A DNA stretch of 64,000 nucleotides from assembly GCA_022578965.1 (NCBI GenBank), contig MU400696.1:1-64000 (forward strand), in the 5' to 3' direction. Position numbers and translations under genes: made by a program. This document shows, one piece after another, positions 13,655 to 28,300 of this stretch. The DNA is from Xylaria sp. FL1777 (Eukaryota > Ascomycota > Sordariomycetes > Xylariales > Xylariaceae). How positions within the stretch are numbered: position 1 is the stretch's first letter; every line of letters starts with the position of its first letter. The notes beneath the pieces are model-generated. The model did not search any database. It saw nothing but the letters and a program-made list of their open reading frames with translations, and had not been told where the DNA came from.

Positions 13655-16600
13655 CTAGCTACTTTTTTTTTAGTTATAATTCCTTTTATACAATGCTATT
13701 TAAAAAAAATAAAAAAAAATAGTCCTATAAAAAGTTAAACACTTAGTATTTTAGTTCTTACAAAAAAAAAGTTGCTTATATGTTTGCCTTTTTTAAATTC
13801 TGTAGTTATATAAAGCTTAAGTTTAAAAATAATTACTTTTTAAGTAAAGCACTTAAACTTTCGTGCAGTTTAATTATTGCTAGCATAATTAAAATCTTTT
13901 GTTTTTATTGTTATATAGCTAACTAACGTTAACTAATAATATAAAATAAAATATTAGCAGTAAATAATTTATATTAAGGTTAATTAAAAGTTTTTTTTTT
14001 GTATAGCAGCAAGTTTAATAATATACTAAAGTACGAAAGCTAAGCTTTATTTATAAAAAAAGCCTAAATTCCGTAGTGCTCTCTGTTGCTTTTATATCTT
14101 TAAACCTTTTACTTCGTACAGCTGTTTATTTTGCTATTAGCTATTTTATATGTATATATACATATTTATAACAGCTTTATACTTAGTTATTTTCATATAT
14201 ATACTTATATATACACATATATATACTTGTATAATAGCTGCTTTACTATAATATAACATTAATAGTTGCTAGCTTTGCATTATAAGCTAAAACAATAGTT
14301 ATAACGTTATATAACTACTAATTAATAATTTTAGCAATTAATTATTTCTTTAGTTGCTATATATAAATATATATATTTGTTTTTTTTTTATATAGCTTAT
14401 TATTTAAATAGTTTATTAATAATTATTTGTTATATAAAAAGTAATAAGTTTTAAGTTGTATTAATGCCTTTAGTTAATATTAAAGTTTAGATTTTATATA
14501 ATGCTTTAATTGCTTTTACTGTAGCTTAAATAATTTGTTATAAAAGCTACTTTTATATAGTACTTATTTAGTTGCGCAGTACTACAGTTATTTTGTGCAG
14601 CTAAAATGCTTATATAAACTACAAAAGCTTTTTATTTCGAAGTTACTAATAAATAATAAAATTTTAAAGTAATATATATACTACGTACGTTTAGCAATCG
14701 TACAGTACTTATTGTAATTATTATACTTAAATAAATAAAAAAAAGTTAAATATTGCATAGTAGTTTAATAAAAAAAATAAAAAAAAATATTAAGCATTTA
14801 TATATAGCTTAAAAAATAATCATACAAAAAAAAATGTAAAATTTATAATATTTTATGATTTTTAGTGTTTTTTTTTAAAATTAAATATATTTACTTGTTG
14901 CTTTTTTACTTATTATATAATTATTATAACAATCTTTGTACAAAAGTATTTTTTTAACTCTTTTTTTTAATTTATTTATATAAAAATTATCTTTATTTCT
15001 TTTTTACAAATGCTTTTATTTGTATAGTTAACTAGTTTATAAATACTAAAGTTTTTAGCGCTTAGTTTAATGTTTTCTTTATAAACGTATTAGCTAAATT
15101 ATTTTTGTTATTAATCTATTATACTTTAGAAATTTTTTTCCTTTTGTATAACTCTTTAAGTAATATAATATTAATTATAAAACGTTTTTTTTAAGTAGTT
15201 TTTAGCTTTATTAAACAGTTATATAATAATTTTAAGTTTAAATATAGTACAGTAAAAATTAAAAGTATTTTTAGCGTAACTATAATTTTTTAAAGCGTTA
15301 TATAAAAAGCTATAGTGCTATTAAAGCTATTTATTATGCTATATAATTTATTAGTTAATATATTTTGTGTTACTTGTTTATACTTACTAAAGTTTTAATA
15401 TATAATATTTTTTTTAATTTTAAAAGCTAAGTTTTTTTTTGTATAATGCTTTATTGTAAATATAATAATAAATCTAAGTTATAAAATTATATTAATATTA
15501 TTTATAAATAAACTGTCCGTAAAAATAAACAGTTTTATATAGCTTAAGTCCAAAAATATAAACGTTAATCTATAGTTATAATTATTTATTTACTACTTAA
15601 TCCTATAGTTTAAATTTTTAACATTTGCTAGTGCTAAGTTAATTATTTAAATAGCAGCTATAAAGTTGTATGTAGCCTTTAGTTAGCAAATGTTATTTAT
15701 ATAAGCATTATATATACGTTAAAAAACATATTGCTATATAATATTTTTTATACAAAAATTAATTAAAGCTAATTAGTTTACTTAGCTTTTTTACGTAAAT
15801 ATTATATTTTTTTTATATAAAAAAATAACTTAACTACTGTTAAATTTAATAAAATAATCTTGTTATAAAGTTTTTTTTAGCTTTGCATAAAACTTTACTT
15901 TATATAACTTATGTTTTTTTTTTGCTAAAAATTTAAGTGTAATAAAACTAAACATATTGTTTATTTATAAACTTATAATGCTAAATTTATACAAAAATCC
16001 TAATATAAATAACAAACATAAGTTATATATAAAAACTATTATATTAAGTTTTTTATAATAATATTAGTAGTAAGTTTTAAATTAATATAGCTTTAACTTA
16101 GCTAAGCTATATAATAATTGTATAATTTATATAATTGTTTTTTTAAAATATTTTAAAACAAGTTTAAAAAATAGTTATACAAAAATCTTTTATGCAAGCT
16201 TATTTTTCGATTATATATATGCTTATATAATATTTTAAAGCTTACTTAAAGCATTAAAGTCTTAAATTAGCAAAAAGCCTAAAGCTAATAATAGCTATTA
16301 GCTTATTTGCTAAATTATTAATAATTAAATTAATATAGTTTTTTTTTTTGTATTATTATAGCTTTATATAATTAATTTAAACTTTTTATATAGCTTAATT
16401 ATTTTTTTTTTAATTTTTTGTATAAAGCAAAACTTAAAAATTTAAGTATTATTATGTTTATTTAAATTATATTTTACAAACTAAAAAACATTTTATATAA
16501 CAAAATCATTAATTTTTATAGTATTTAATTTTTTGAACAAAACGCTAAAAGTACTAATAATGCTATTTTTGCGTAACTTTACTACTAAAACATAATTTTA

Positions 16601-19315
16601 TTCCTTTTTTAAAATTAAAAACAAATTACTAATGTTTTATATAAACGCTATAAAAAAGTTCTTAGTTTTTTTAAGTTTTCTGCATTTTCTTTATATAGCT
16701 AATTCTATAGTTAGTTTTGCAACAATTATATTTTCCTTTTTACTATTTACTAAAGTATATTTAATTATATAATAATATAGCTTAACTTATATTTATTTAA
16801 AGCAAATTAAGCTATTTATAAAGTTAATAATTATATTAAGTTTTTTAATTAACTATATTTTGTATAGTTTTTTCTAGCTTTACTTTTTATGTTATATAAA
16901 GACTTTACTACGTAAAAATAAAAATAATACTTTATATAAAGCTAGCTTATTGCATTTATAAATTGCATAGCTAATTTTAACTTTTGCTTGTTTTTTGTAA
17001 AGCATTTTTATAGCCTTTTTAATTGCTTTAGCCTTTTATATAATATTTAGCAAAAAAAAAAAGTCTTAATTAACCTTTAAATATGCTTTAAATATAAAAA
17101 GCATTAAAACTAAGCTATTAAGCTTTATAATATTATTTAAAGCTTTAATTGCTATTTGCAAAATTAATTTATTTTTTGTATAATAATTTAATTTAACTTT
17201 TAGTATATTATACATATAACAAAAAAGTTTATATGCTTTTTTTATTTTGTTAATAGTTTAATAAGCTTTAATAGGCATTTTTTAGCACTTTATATTTATA
17301 ATTCTAGCTTAGTTCTAAAATTTTTCGAACAAAAAATTTGTACTAAAGTTATATATAATATAGTTTAAAAGTTTTTAATATACGTTAATCTAGCATTTAT
17401 ATAAAGCTTTTTAAGCATTTTATGCAAACATAAATTTTAAAAATATAGCTGCTTAAAATAATATAACTATATTAATTATATATAAAACCTACTTATTGTT
17501 TATTTATATAGTATTAATTATAATTTTATAATTAAAGTTATAGTTATTTTTAATTGTAAACTTAAAATAACAAAATGCTTAATTATATAACTAGCAATAA
17601 TAATAAAACTTTTAAATCTTTTTTAAAGTAAAACAATTAATATTATAGCTTATATAATTAAGCATATTATATAATCTTTTTGTATAAAAGTATTTAAAAC
17701 GTTTATAAAGCCTTTAGAATTTTATTTTTATAAAGTATAAACTTACTTCGTACAAACTAATATTAAAAAACAAATATTTTTATTTTTGTATAACAAAAAT
17801 AGTTTTTTCGTTTTATTATATAATAACATTTTTTGTATTATTAAAATATGCTTTTAAGCAGTTAACATTTTTTAATAAAAATAAAAAAAAAATAAAAATA
17901 TTTAAAACATAATATATAGTTATACTAAAAGCATTTTTTATTTGTATAGTGCTTATAGCATTTATAATATTACTTCTGTTAAAACAAATATAAGCGCTAT
18001 TTAAAGTTTAACTAACTTTCGTACAAAAATATATTTAAAGGTATATTTTTAATTAAGCTTTTTTTACCGTTAAATAATTAAAAGCGTTAATATTTTAAAG
18101 TTTACTTTAATAGTTTATATAATAATAATTACTTAATATAAACTAATCGTATAGCATTATTATTTTATAGTTTTAAATATTTTTTCTTGTTATATAATAA
18201 AAAAATGTGCTATTTATTAAATATTAAGTAGTTTAATTATTAAATTTTTTATTAATATTTTTAGCACTATTATTTAACTTTAAATATTTTTTACATTTTA
18301 TTACGTACAAAAAAAATTCTTCTAAAATAAGTTTTTAGCTATAAATCATTTTATATAAATTAAAAAATACGTTTTTTGCACGAGCTTTTTTTTAAAAAAT
18401 ATAACGTATTAATTAGTAGCTTTTTTTTTAGCAAACAAAGCATTTCTTATTTATATAAAAGTTTTAGTCCTTTTAATTATAACTTTAAAAATAGCTTAGC
18501 TATTTAATTAATTAATTTAATAACTTTAATATAAATTTAAGTTATTAGTTTTTTATATAGCTATAGTTATATTTTTAGTTTATAAAATATAACTTATTGT
18601 TTTTTTGTATGAAAGTTTTTGCTATACTGTTTAATGCTATACGTAAGTATGCTTATAAATTAGCAAAAAATCCTTTATATATAAGTTTTTAAAAAATTAA
18701 CGCTATAGCTAACTTTAATACACTTTAACATGCTTATATAATATTTATACTTAGTTAAATTTTGCTTTAATAGCTAGCATTAAACGTTTGCTATGCTTTT
18801 TTAAGCTTATTAAGCATTAATTTAAGTACTTTATGCAAAACTAAGTTTAAGTTCTTTTTTTTTATTTATATAAAAAAAACTGTTATTTAGTTAGCTTAAT
18901 ATTAGCTATAATTTATATTAATATTAAAATAAATATTTATTATATAATATATTTTACTTTAAGTTTTATTTAAACTAATATAGTTAATAAAAAAGTTCTT
19001 TATATAACCTTTTAAAATACATAAAAATATAGCATAATATTAATTTTCCGTAATTTTAATACGTTAGCAAACAGTAATAAATAAACAAGCTTTATTATAT
19101 AATAAATTATATAGCTTGCTTATATAGTTTTAGCTTAAGTTTTAGCTTTTTTAAAAAGCAATATATTTATTAAAAAATATAAATTTGTTTTATATAAACC
19201 TTGTTAAAAATAAATCAAAAAATATACTTTTAATAACTAAATTTAATATTATACAAACATATATTTTTTGCTTTAGTATTTACAGTAAATAATACTAAAC
19301 AAAATATTTATATAC
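13655..19315. mobile_element. Element B interior, left part, degraded
   Basis: About 5.66 kb lie between the outer LTR and the inner gypsy element. With 34,301-35,438 this adds up to ~6.8 kb, a normal interior size for an LTR retrotransposon that was later split by the inner insertion. No gag or pol motif could be read with confidence on either strand, so the superfamily is unassigned. Confidence 0.5.
19312..19315. repeat. Candidate target-site duplication of inner gypsy element, left
   Basis: ATAC directly precedes the left inner LTR and the same four bases directly follow the right inner LTR at 34,297-34,300. Four bases in AT-rich DNA can agree by chance. The location exactly at both LTR edges is the support. 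Confidence 0.5.
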
Positions 19316-19619
19316 TAAAGTAAAGTAGAGTAGCTAAATGAGCTAACTAGCTAGTTGAAGTAAGTTTGAGCTAAGTTATATAGTAGGAATAAAAGTATAA
19401 GTATTGCGCTAGATTTTAAAGTATAAACTTAACGAACACGCAGAAAAAAATGAAAATTAGCTATAGTTGCTTTATTTATATTGTTAAATAGCTTTTTAAT
19501 TAATTGTTTAATTCTTTAATTTATATATAGCTTAATTGCTTAAATATGTAAGTTATAACTTATTTCTTTGCAATTAAAATAGTATAGTAAATCTTGCGTA
19601 ATTATACTGCTTTATTTTA
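19316..19619 (+). mobile_element. 5' LTR of inner Ty3/gypsy element (element A)
   Basis: The 304 bp match 33,998-34,296 in direct orientation. Both start TAAAGTAAAGTAG and end ACTGCTTTATTT(T/C)A. The right copy ends CA and the left TA, and the TA start fits a RIP-altered TG. A three-base insertion in the left copy (GAG near 19,327) and many transitions separate the two. The plus orientation is set by the pol frame inside. Confidence 0.8.
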
Positions 19620-22600
19620 TTAGTGTTTTTAATAAAACTAATTTTTTATTTACTATAAATAATACTATAAAACTAATAAACAAGCAATTTATTATTGCTA
19701 ACTTATATATTTAATTTATTTATTTATTAATTGCTATACTTTTTATAAGCAGAACACAATATATTATACTTAGCTACTTTAGCTAGTAATAAGCAAAGCT
19801 TGCTTAACGCAAGCAGTTTAATTATAATTAGCAATAAACGTTTAAGCTAGCAGCTTTTAATTGTTAAAGCTTAAAACAAACGTATAAAAATGTTAAACTG
19901 TTTTTTTTAGTTTAGTTTGCGAAGTATTTTTATTTTTTTTAGCAAAACAACAATCGAGTGTTAAAATGCTAGCATAATTCTTAAAATAGCGCAGCTAAAA
20001 AACTGTTTGTTAAAAACCCTTAAAAAGCTAAAAGAAGAAAATTCTTGCTAAAAAGCTAGTGCTTTACAAAAAGAAAAGCATAATTACTTTCGTGTAAGCA
20101 AAAAAAAACAAAAAACAAGCCTAAAAAAAAGTAAAAATTACTAAAACTTCTAAAAGCTGTAATACAAGCAAATTTAACGCTTATTTATACTAAATAAGTC
20201 TAAGTTTACGCGTTAATATATAAAGCCATTAATAATTAAAAATATACTTTGTTTTTTAAGCTAATATAGTTCTTTATTAAGAAATAAAAAGCAAAGTTTC
20301 TTAAGTGTAAGCTAGCTATTACTTAAAAACTTTACGTAAAACATAACTATTGCTTTTTTATAACACTTATTATTAAATAAAAAAGCTTTAAAAAAAAAAA
20401 AAAAGCATGCTACTTTTATAAGTAAAAAGCTATAAAAAAATAAAGCTTACTTAATAAAACTTATATAAAGCAAAGCAAGCTAAACTAAAAAACAAAAAAA
20501 CTAAACATTACAAAGCATACAAAAAAATAAAAACGCACAAAAAACAAAAATATAAAGGCATTTAAAAGAAAACTTAAAAAGCTATAAAAAATAAGCTAGT
20601 AGTTTTTATAAATGCAAACAAAAAAAATTGTTAAGTTCTTTAAAAAAAAAGTCCAAAAAAATAGCATAAAAGAACTTAAATACTTAAAATACTTAAAAAC
20701 TCTTAGCACTTTATATTCTTTTTTTTTTTAAACTTATACTTTTATTTAGCTTATTTTTATTATTTTTTATAGCTTACTTTTATTATTTTTTGTAGTTTAC
20801 TTTTTTTGTTACTTTTATATAAACTTTACTTTAATTTATTATATAGCTTAAAAGTTTAAAAACTATAGCTTAATTAAGTAATTTAGCTATAAAAAATCGT
20901 TAAATCTTTTTATTTTAATATATAAAAAACATTAAAACTACTTATAAACAAAAAAAATAAAAATAATTAGCTTATTATTTTTAAAAAGTATTAAAATAAC
21001 CTTATTTAGCTTAAGTTATTTTAATAATAAGCATAATGCTAAAATTAAGCTATTATTTATGCTTTTTAACCTAAAGTTAAACTAACATTTGCTATTTAAC
21101 AAGTTAAAAGTAAACAAATAGCTAAATAATTTAAATGCTTTTTTTTACGTAAGGCGTTTTAAAAATATTAATAAAATTAAACAGGTTTTTGTTTATTGCA
21201 ATATTTCCTAAACAAAAAAAATAGTAAAAATAATACTAAAAGATTGTCCGTTATAAACTAAAGCTTATAAACTGCTTAAGCAAAAGTTTAAGCTTTAAAA
21301 CTTTAAGCAAAATAAGTTTACTATTGCTATATTACAAAATTTTAAAGCTTGCTTAAAAGCTATACACTTTATTAATTTTAAAACTTACTTTTTTTAGCAT
21401 TAAGTGTATACTAAAAATATTAAAGCCTAAAAAAATTACTACTTTAATTTTTAACTTACTTAAAGTTTACTTAAAAAGCTAAATTAAAATATTATTAATA
21501 AAATAATAAAGTTCTTTAAAAAGTTATATAATAACTTAAACAAAATGTTTTATAAAAATCTTTATAAAATACTAAACAACTAAATTAATAAAAAGTTTAA
21601 GCTAAATCTTTACTTTAAAAAAACGAAAAAAACACATAAAGCATAAAAAAAAGTTAATTATTTATATAATTATAATTTTAATAAGCTTTTATATACTGCT
21701 ATTAATGCTGCTAAGCTAGCTATTAATATAACTATACTAGCTATTAAAACAGTTATTATTAAAGGACAGCAAGTAAAATTAGCTTAATATTTTGCTTATA
21801 ACTAAAATATAAATAATATTACTAAGCAAATATAGCAATTAAAATTAAAACAAAAAAATGCAATAATTATAAAAGAAAAACTAAAAGAAATGCTAAAAAA
21901 ACTGCAAAATTAATATGTTTAGCTAGTTAATTAAAAACTATAAGTACTGCAATATTATAAAATTAACATAAACTTATTAAAAAAGCAAATGTTTAGCATT
22001 AACGTTATAACTTTTAAATATTTACAAAAAAGTAAAGATAACTTTAAAAAATAAAAACAAAGCAAATAATTGTTTAATTTCTTATAACAAATAAAATTAA
22101 ACAATCTTTATTTAGCAAAAAGAACTATTTGTTAAAAATATAACATAAACAATTATTATGTTTATAAGTGTAGCTTTACTTACAAATTAAAAAAAGAAAA
22201 CATTATATATTAAAACTTTAAATAGTGCTTAAAAAAGCTAAGATTTTTTGCAAGCTTTAAATGCATAAAGGTTTTTTTTAAAGTTATAAAGATTAGCAAA
22301 AATAAAAAAAGAATTCTTAATGCTGCAATAAAGTAAATATATAATTTTATTTTAAGCAATAATAAACCGCTTAAGCAAAAAGCTTATTATTAACTGCAGA
22401 AAAAAAACTTTATTTTAAATAATAAAGATTTAAATGCTAAAATAAAAAGCAAACAAAGAGGTTAAAAAAAAAAAAAACTTTATTAGCTAAATAATAAGCA
22501 GCTAAACTAATTTTTAAATAAAAAAACTAATAATTAAACTAGTATGCTTTATAAAATAAAACTAGCAAAAGCTTGCAATATTAAAAAAAACAACTTAATA

Positions 22601-25600
22601 AATAGCAAGCTAAATAATAGCTTTATTGCAACTAATTAAAACTTTATATAAAGCATTTTTTATAATATAAACAGCACTAAAGTTTTATAAAGTTATATAT
22701 TAAGCAGAAAAATTAGCATAAATATATTTTAAGCTAATTGTTATAAACTTTTAACTAAAAAAGCTGCCTTTTATTAAATAAAAAGTAAAAAAAAACCTAA
22801 AAAACAAAAAAAAAAGCTTTTTGTAAATTAAACAATTAAAAAGATTTATTTAAATAATAATAAGTTTTTTATTTAGCTTAATATTAAAAATATATAAATA
22901 AACAATAATTTTTATAAGCAAAGTATTTTATTAAAACTAAAAAGTTTTAATTATTAAAAGCTTTAAAAAATTTAAAAAGCAAAACTTACAAAAAAAAGCT
23001 TGAAATTTAAAAAAATGTAGGCTAAAAAGTTTAAAAACTTTTTAAACAAAAAAACAAATGTTACTTTTAAAGACTTTATACTAGAAGTTCTAAAGTACTT
23101 TAGTGTTTTTATTTAAACAATTGCTTAAACAAAAGCTAAATTATATTTTAAAGCAATAGAAATGTTTAAGCTAATGCTAAAAATAATACTACTACTTTTA
23201 AATAACCTTAGCAAAAGTTTAAGTTAGCAAATTAAATTAAATATGCTATAACTTATTCTAAAAAAAAAAAGCAATAAGTTAAAATATAAAGCTTAACTAA
23301 AAACTTTATTGCAGAAAATTTTAACTTAAATAAACATAAAAAATGTTTTTTTTTATAAAAGCGTGAACTTTTTAAAAAATAATACAGAATTTTAATAGCT
23401 AGCAATTAAAAAAGCACAAAAAAGTTTTTAGCTAGTGTTATAATTAATTAGTTAGCCTAATAAGCATAAATTGCTAAATAGCACTTGTAAAACTAGCTTT
23501 TTATTAAACTATTTAATAATATAAATAAATAAAAAAATAAAATATAATAGTTTTATTATGTATATTTATATGCTTTAATTTAGCTTTATAGCTGCTTTTT
23601 TAAATAAGTAACGCTATAAAATAATAAAAGTTTTTTGCAATTAGAACTAATAAAATAATTAAGTAATGTTGTTTTTTGTTTATATTGCTTTAAATCTTTA
23701 AACGTTAAAAAACAAGCTAAAGTTTAATAAAATGCTTTTTAAGATTTTAAACTGATATAATACTATATATTTATTATTTAGAAATAACCTAGAAAAGCAA
23801 AAGTTATTAATTATTATATTTATACTACTTTTAAAAGAGGTAGTATTTTTAACTAAACTTTAGCTTTATGCTAATTTTATGCTAGTAGTGCTAAAAGAAG
23901 AAAAAAAGCTTAAAAAGCTAATATAGCTAGCATTAATAGTTTTAAAAAGCGCTAATTAAACTTTTAACTTTTTTAAAATAAAGATTTATAAAAAATATAA
24001 CAATTATACTAGCAGTAGTAGCTTAAACTTATTTAAAAGAACATTAAAGTATAAATTTTATAATAAAAAAAACTTAAGCTTAACAAATTATTTTAACTAA
24101 AAATACTTAAGCTTTTTAAATTTATGCTTTATATTAGCTTTACTGCTAAAATTACAAAATATTCTAGCTATATTTTTAAGCATTACAAAGCTAAAAAAAT
24201 ATATATAGCTTTGCTTAAAGCTTACTATAAAAATAAAAAACAAAATTTATAAAGGAAATATTACTAGGATTATTAATTCTAAAGCATAGTTTAGCATTAT
24301 TATAAACTTATTTGTTAATAAAAACAGCTTTATTACTAGAAATATAAATATAACCTAAAAAAAATTTAATTAAACTAGCAATTTAATTAAATACATAAAA
24401 TGCTTAAAAACTACTATTTAAATAAATAAAAGGTTGCTGCTTTTTTTACTATATATAGTTAATAAAAAACAAGCTATTTATTTTTTATTACTAAAGATAA
24501 ACTTTATTATAAAGTCTTAAATAAGTTTATATTTTTAGAGCTTTTATATAATAGCTAGTATAATATTTAAAATAAGCTAAATTATTATACTAATAATAAA
24601 ATATATTAAAAAACTAAGTTTAAAGACTTAAAAACATTAGCAACTAAAAAACTAATATATATTTGCTAAACTATTAGCTTAGCAAATAAGCTATAAAAGG
24701 CACAAGAATACCAAACCTTAAATAAAAAATTTAACAATTAGCAAAAAAAGGCAAAAGAAAAATTAAAAAAATATAGTTTAAAAAAATGTATAAATATAAA
24801 CTTTTAGGAAAATTAAAACCTATATAATAATATAACATTAGTAGCTTTTTTAATTTTTTTTATATAAAATATTAAACTTTTTAAAAATCTAAAAATATAA
24901 AACAATAAAAAAATCTGCGCTGTTTTTAATAATAATTAATTACTTAAAATACTTTTAGTTACAATAAAAAAAACATTAAAGCAAAAAAATGTTAAAAAAT
25001 TAACAATTATAAAAACTAAAAATTCTACATATAAATTAAAAAGCAAATATAACTTAATTATAACTTTAACTTAAGTACTATTAATTTTTTAAGCCTTAAA
25101 AATTAACAAATTAATAAGAAATAAAACAATAATTTTAAATATAATATATAAAACAAAAAATAAAAAAATTTATTCTAAAAATAATGTGCTATTTAATAGC
25201 ACTATTTTACTTAGATTTTATAAATAAAAAAAGCAAGCTTTAAAAAAAACAAGCTATTACTTAGAAAATTTCGCGCTGTTTTAACAAAATAACATTTATT
25301 AAAATATATATTTACGTTTTAGCACTACTTCTAAAAGCACTTAACTAACTACTAAATGACTAGCTGTTTTTTTAAAAAAGCTTTATATAATTAACCTTAC
25401 TTAATAAAAGGTAATATTATTAACCAAAATATAGTATTGCAAAAAAATAGCACTTTTTTAAAACTTTTCTAAAATAAAAAAAATATATAATAAAATCTTT
25501 CCTTTTTATAAAATTAAAACAGTTCTTTATAAAGCATAGCAAGTTTGCAGCATTTTAATTTTTAAACCTTTAAAAAACATTACTATAAAGGTTTTAAAAA

Positions 25601-25941
25601 CTTAACTTAAGCATAGCGTTTTTAAAAAAGCTTACAGTTTATATTGCAACGCTTAGTTTTTAGTACAAAAAAAAAATAAAAAAGTTCAATTAATTAATTC
25701 AGCTATAAAAATAAACGCAGTTATTATACGTAATGCTAATCTTTTTTAAAGCTATAATAAGTTCTTTAAAAAGTTTGCAATATATAAAGTAATCTTTATA
25801 GTTAATTTATTTTTAAAATATAATTAAATACTACTTTTTATTTTTAGCTAAGCAATAATTGCTTTTTTTATACTAATAAGCTTTTTTTAAATAACTACTT
25901 TTTTATAAAAAGCAATAAATTTAGTAGCCCAATTTTTAAAA
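19620..25941 (+). mobile_element. Inner gypsy element: gag and start of pol, degraded
   Basis: This interval lies between the 5' LTR and the readable pol frame. Stretches rich in Lys/Glu/Gln codons around 20,000-20,700 and 21,800-22,600 would suit a gag protein, but no zinc knuckle, protease or N-terminal RT motif could be identified after RIP. Length (6.3 kb) is more than gag plus RT normally needs, so extra sequence may be present. Confidence 0.5.
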
Positions 25942-28300
25942 GTGCTATTAAAAGTTTTATATAACATATTATTAATAAAATACAAACCTTTTTTTAATAA
26001 CATAATAATTAAAGAATTTATTACTAAGTATAATAATCATAAAGTTGCCTTAAAAATTAAACAGTTTATATTAAAGCATTTTAAAAATTTTAATGCTACG
26101 CTATTTAATTTTAAGCTAGCTAAAATTATAGCTAGCATACTTAAAAGCAAATAAGCAAAACAAATAACTAAAATAATTAGCTATATATATAGCACTAATA
26201 ACAAAAGCTTAATAAAAACAAAAGTAATAAAAATTTTTAAGTAAAAAACTTATAAAAACATTACAAAAATATAGTTTTTCTTAAAAATAATAATATATTA
26301 CTAAATATAAATATAAAAGTATACTATAATTGCAAAACTATTAACGGTTTTATTACAAAAAAATAAGCTGTTTTGCTTTAAAAAACTATAGAAAAAAGCT
26401 ATAAAAAAGCTTTAAAAAGCTATTATAACAGCTTTTATTTTTATCACTTTTAATTATACAAGAGAACTTATTTAGCTAAAAATAAATGCTTTTAAAACTA
26501 ACTAAAGCGCTATTTTATACTAAAAAGTTAATAAAGCTATTAAACTAGCAAAATATAAGTTTAAAACATAAAAAAGCTTTAAAAAAAAATATAATACTAT
26601 AAAGCTAAAAAAGCTTGCTATTATTAAAACTTTTCAGAAGTTATAAAACTATTTTTATAAAATTACGTTTTATTTAAAAACTAATGCAAAGGTTTTTATA
26701 GCATAGCTAAATAATGAATTTTTAGCATTACTAAATGCTTAATTAATAAAATAAATAGCATATATAAAAACTTTTAATTTTATACTTTACTATATGCTAA
26801 AAAAAAAACATACAGCTACTAATAAGCTTTTTAAGAAACTTTTTAAGCTATTAAATAAGTTAAATAATCATTAGAAAAAAAATATAAAAGATTTTATTAA
26901 TTTTTAACTATATATAATAGCTATTACTATTGCATATAAAAAATCAAGCGATTAACTAGTTAAAAGCTTAATATATTAAAAAACAAAACTTTTGCTATAC
27001 TTAAAAGAAAATTAAAGCAAAAAAAGCAAGCAAATTATTAAGTATTTTGTTTTTAAGTAAGTTCTAAAAAAACTTACAACAGAAAAAAAGCAAAGTTACT
27101 TTAAAAAAAAAGCTCTTAAATTTTTTATTAATAAGTTTATTTTTTAAAAAAGAGCAAAGTCTAAAGAAATGCTAAAAAGGATTATTAACAACAAAAAAAC
27201 TTAAAAAGCTTTTATTAAAAAAAACTATAAAAAGATAACCTATAAAAGCTAAATATTTATAACTTAACAAATAACTTAAAGATATTATTAAAAAGGCCTT
27301 TATTAAAATATTTATGTTATAATTACTAGTTGTTTTAATTGCTAAAAATCCGCAAATAGTAAAAAAACTAAAAAATACTGTTTTAATTACTTTTTAAATC
27401 TTTTAGTTTTCTAAGTTATAAATATGCAAACTATGCTATTAAGCAACAGATTTAAAGCTATTATAAAAGCAAAATGCAAAATAACAATTTACTTAAAAGC
27501 TAAACCTTTAAAACACATGGATTTTTTAAGAATACTTAAATTTATTAAAGAAAAAATTGTGTTTTAGCATAAAGTCTTTATAAGAATTAAGTATAATAAT
27601 AGCTCTAAATTTAAAAAAGAAATAAAAAACGCAATAAATACTTTAAGCTATAAAATAAACTATAGTTTAGCTTACTATTTTTAGGTTTAAGGCTTTATTA
27701 AAAAAAGCTATAAGCTAATAAAGAAAAGCCTTATATAAATAATAAATAAAACTAGAAAAAATTAGCCAAAATATTTAAATTTAGTAGTATAAACAGATTA
27801 CATTTTTGTGCGCTACTATAGCTATAGCTTATATAAGCTAATATATAAAAAAATGCTAATTTTATTAGTAAAAAATATAATACTAACATAAAAAGTAATT
27901 AAGTAACAAAATATTGCTTTTTACGAGGATTTTATTAAAGCTAAAGTTAAGCAGCTAAAACGTTATAACTAGGATATTATAAAGGTTAAAGCAATTATAA
28001 CTAAGAAAAAAAGATTAACTATAAAAGCTAGATCTTGAAAAAACGCTTATAAAATTAAGTAACTACTTAAAAAGAGCTTTTTTGTTTTTTTTTATAATAT
28101 TATACTTTTAATAAATAAGTTTAACAATAAAAAGCTGCTATATAAATAAATTAACCTTTATAAAGTTAAAAAAAATGTTAATTATAAGCAATACTAATTA
28201 GCAAAACTAACTAGCAAAAAATTAAAAAAGTTGTTTTCTTTTAAGAAATTAAGGCAATTTATATAAAATAACTAAAAGTATTAAAAACTAAAGAATTTTA
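25942..28300 (+). pseudogene. Ty3/gypsy pol relic: RT end, RNase H, integrase
   Basis: One reading frame, opened at 25,942, can be followed to at least 27,870 without a frameshift. It is broken only by in-frame stops. It shows the RT active-site region with Asn-Asn at 25,996-26,001 where two Asp are expected, consistent with G-to-A RIP. The RT/RNase H linker and RNase H follow, ending in HTATNKL at 26,809-26,829, which matches the gypsy H-x-A-D-x-L-S-R type ending. The integrase core reads IKYNNSSKF at 27,586-27,612 in place of D-N-x-x-E-F. The integrase segment RYYSYSLYKLIYKK at 27,811-27,852 corresponds to the R-R-T-G-Y-S-P-Y-E-L-x-Y-G block of fungal gypsy integrases. Order RT-RNase H-IN identifies Ty3/gypsy rather than copia. 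The element cannot encode a working enzyme. Confidence 0.8.
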
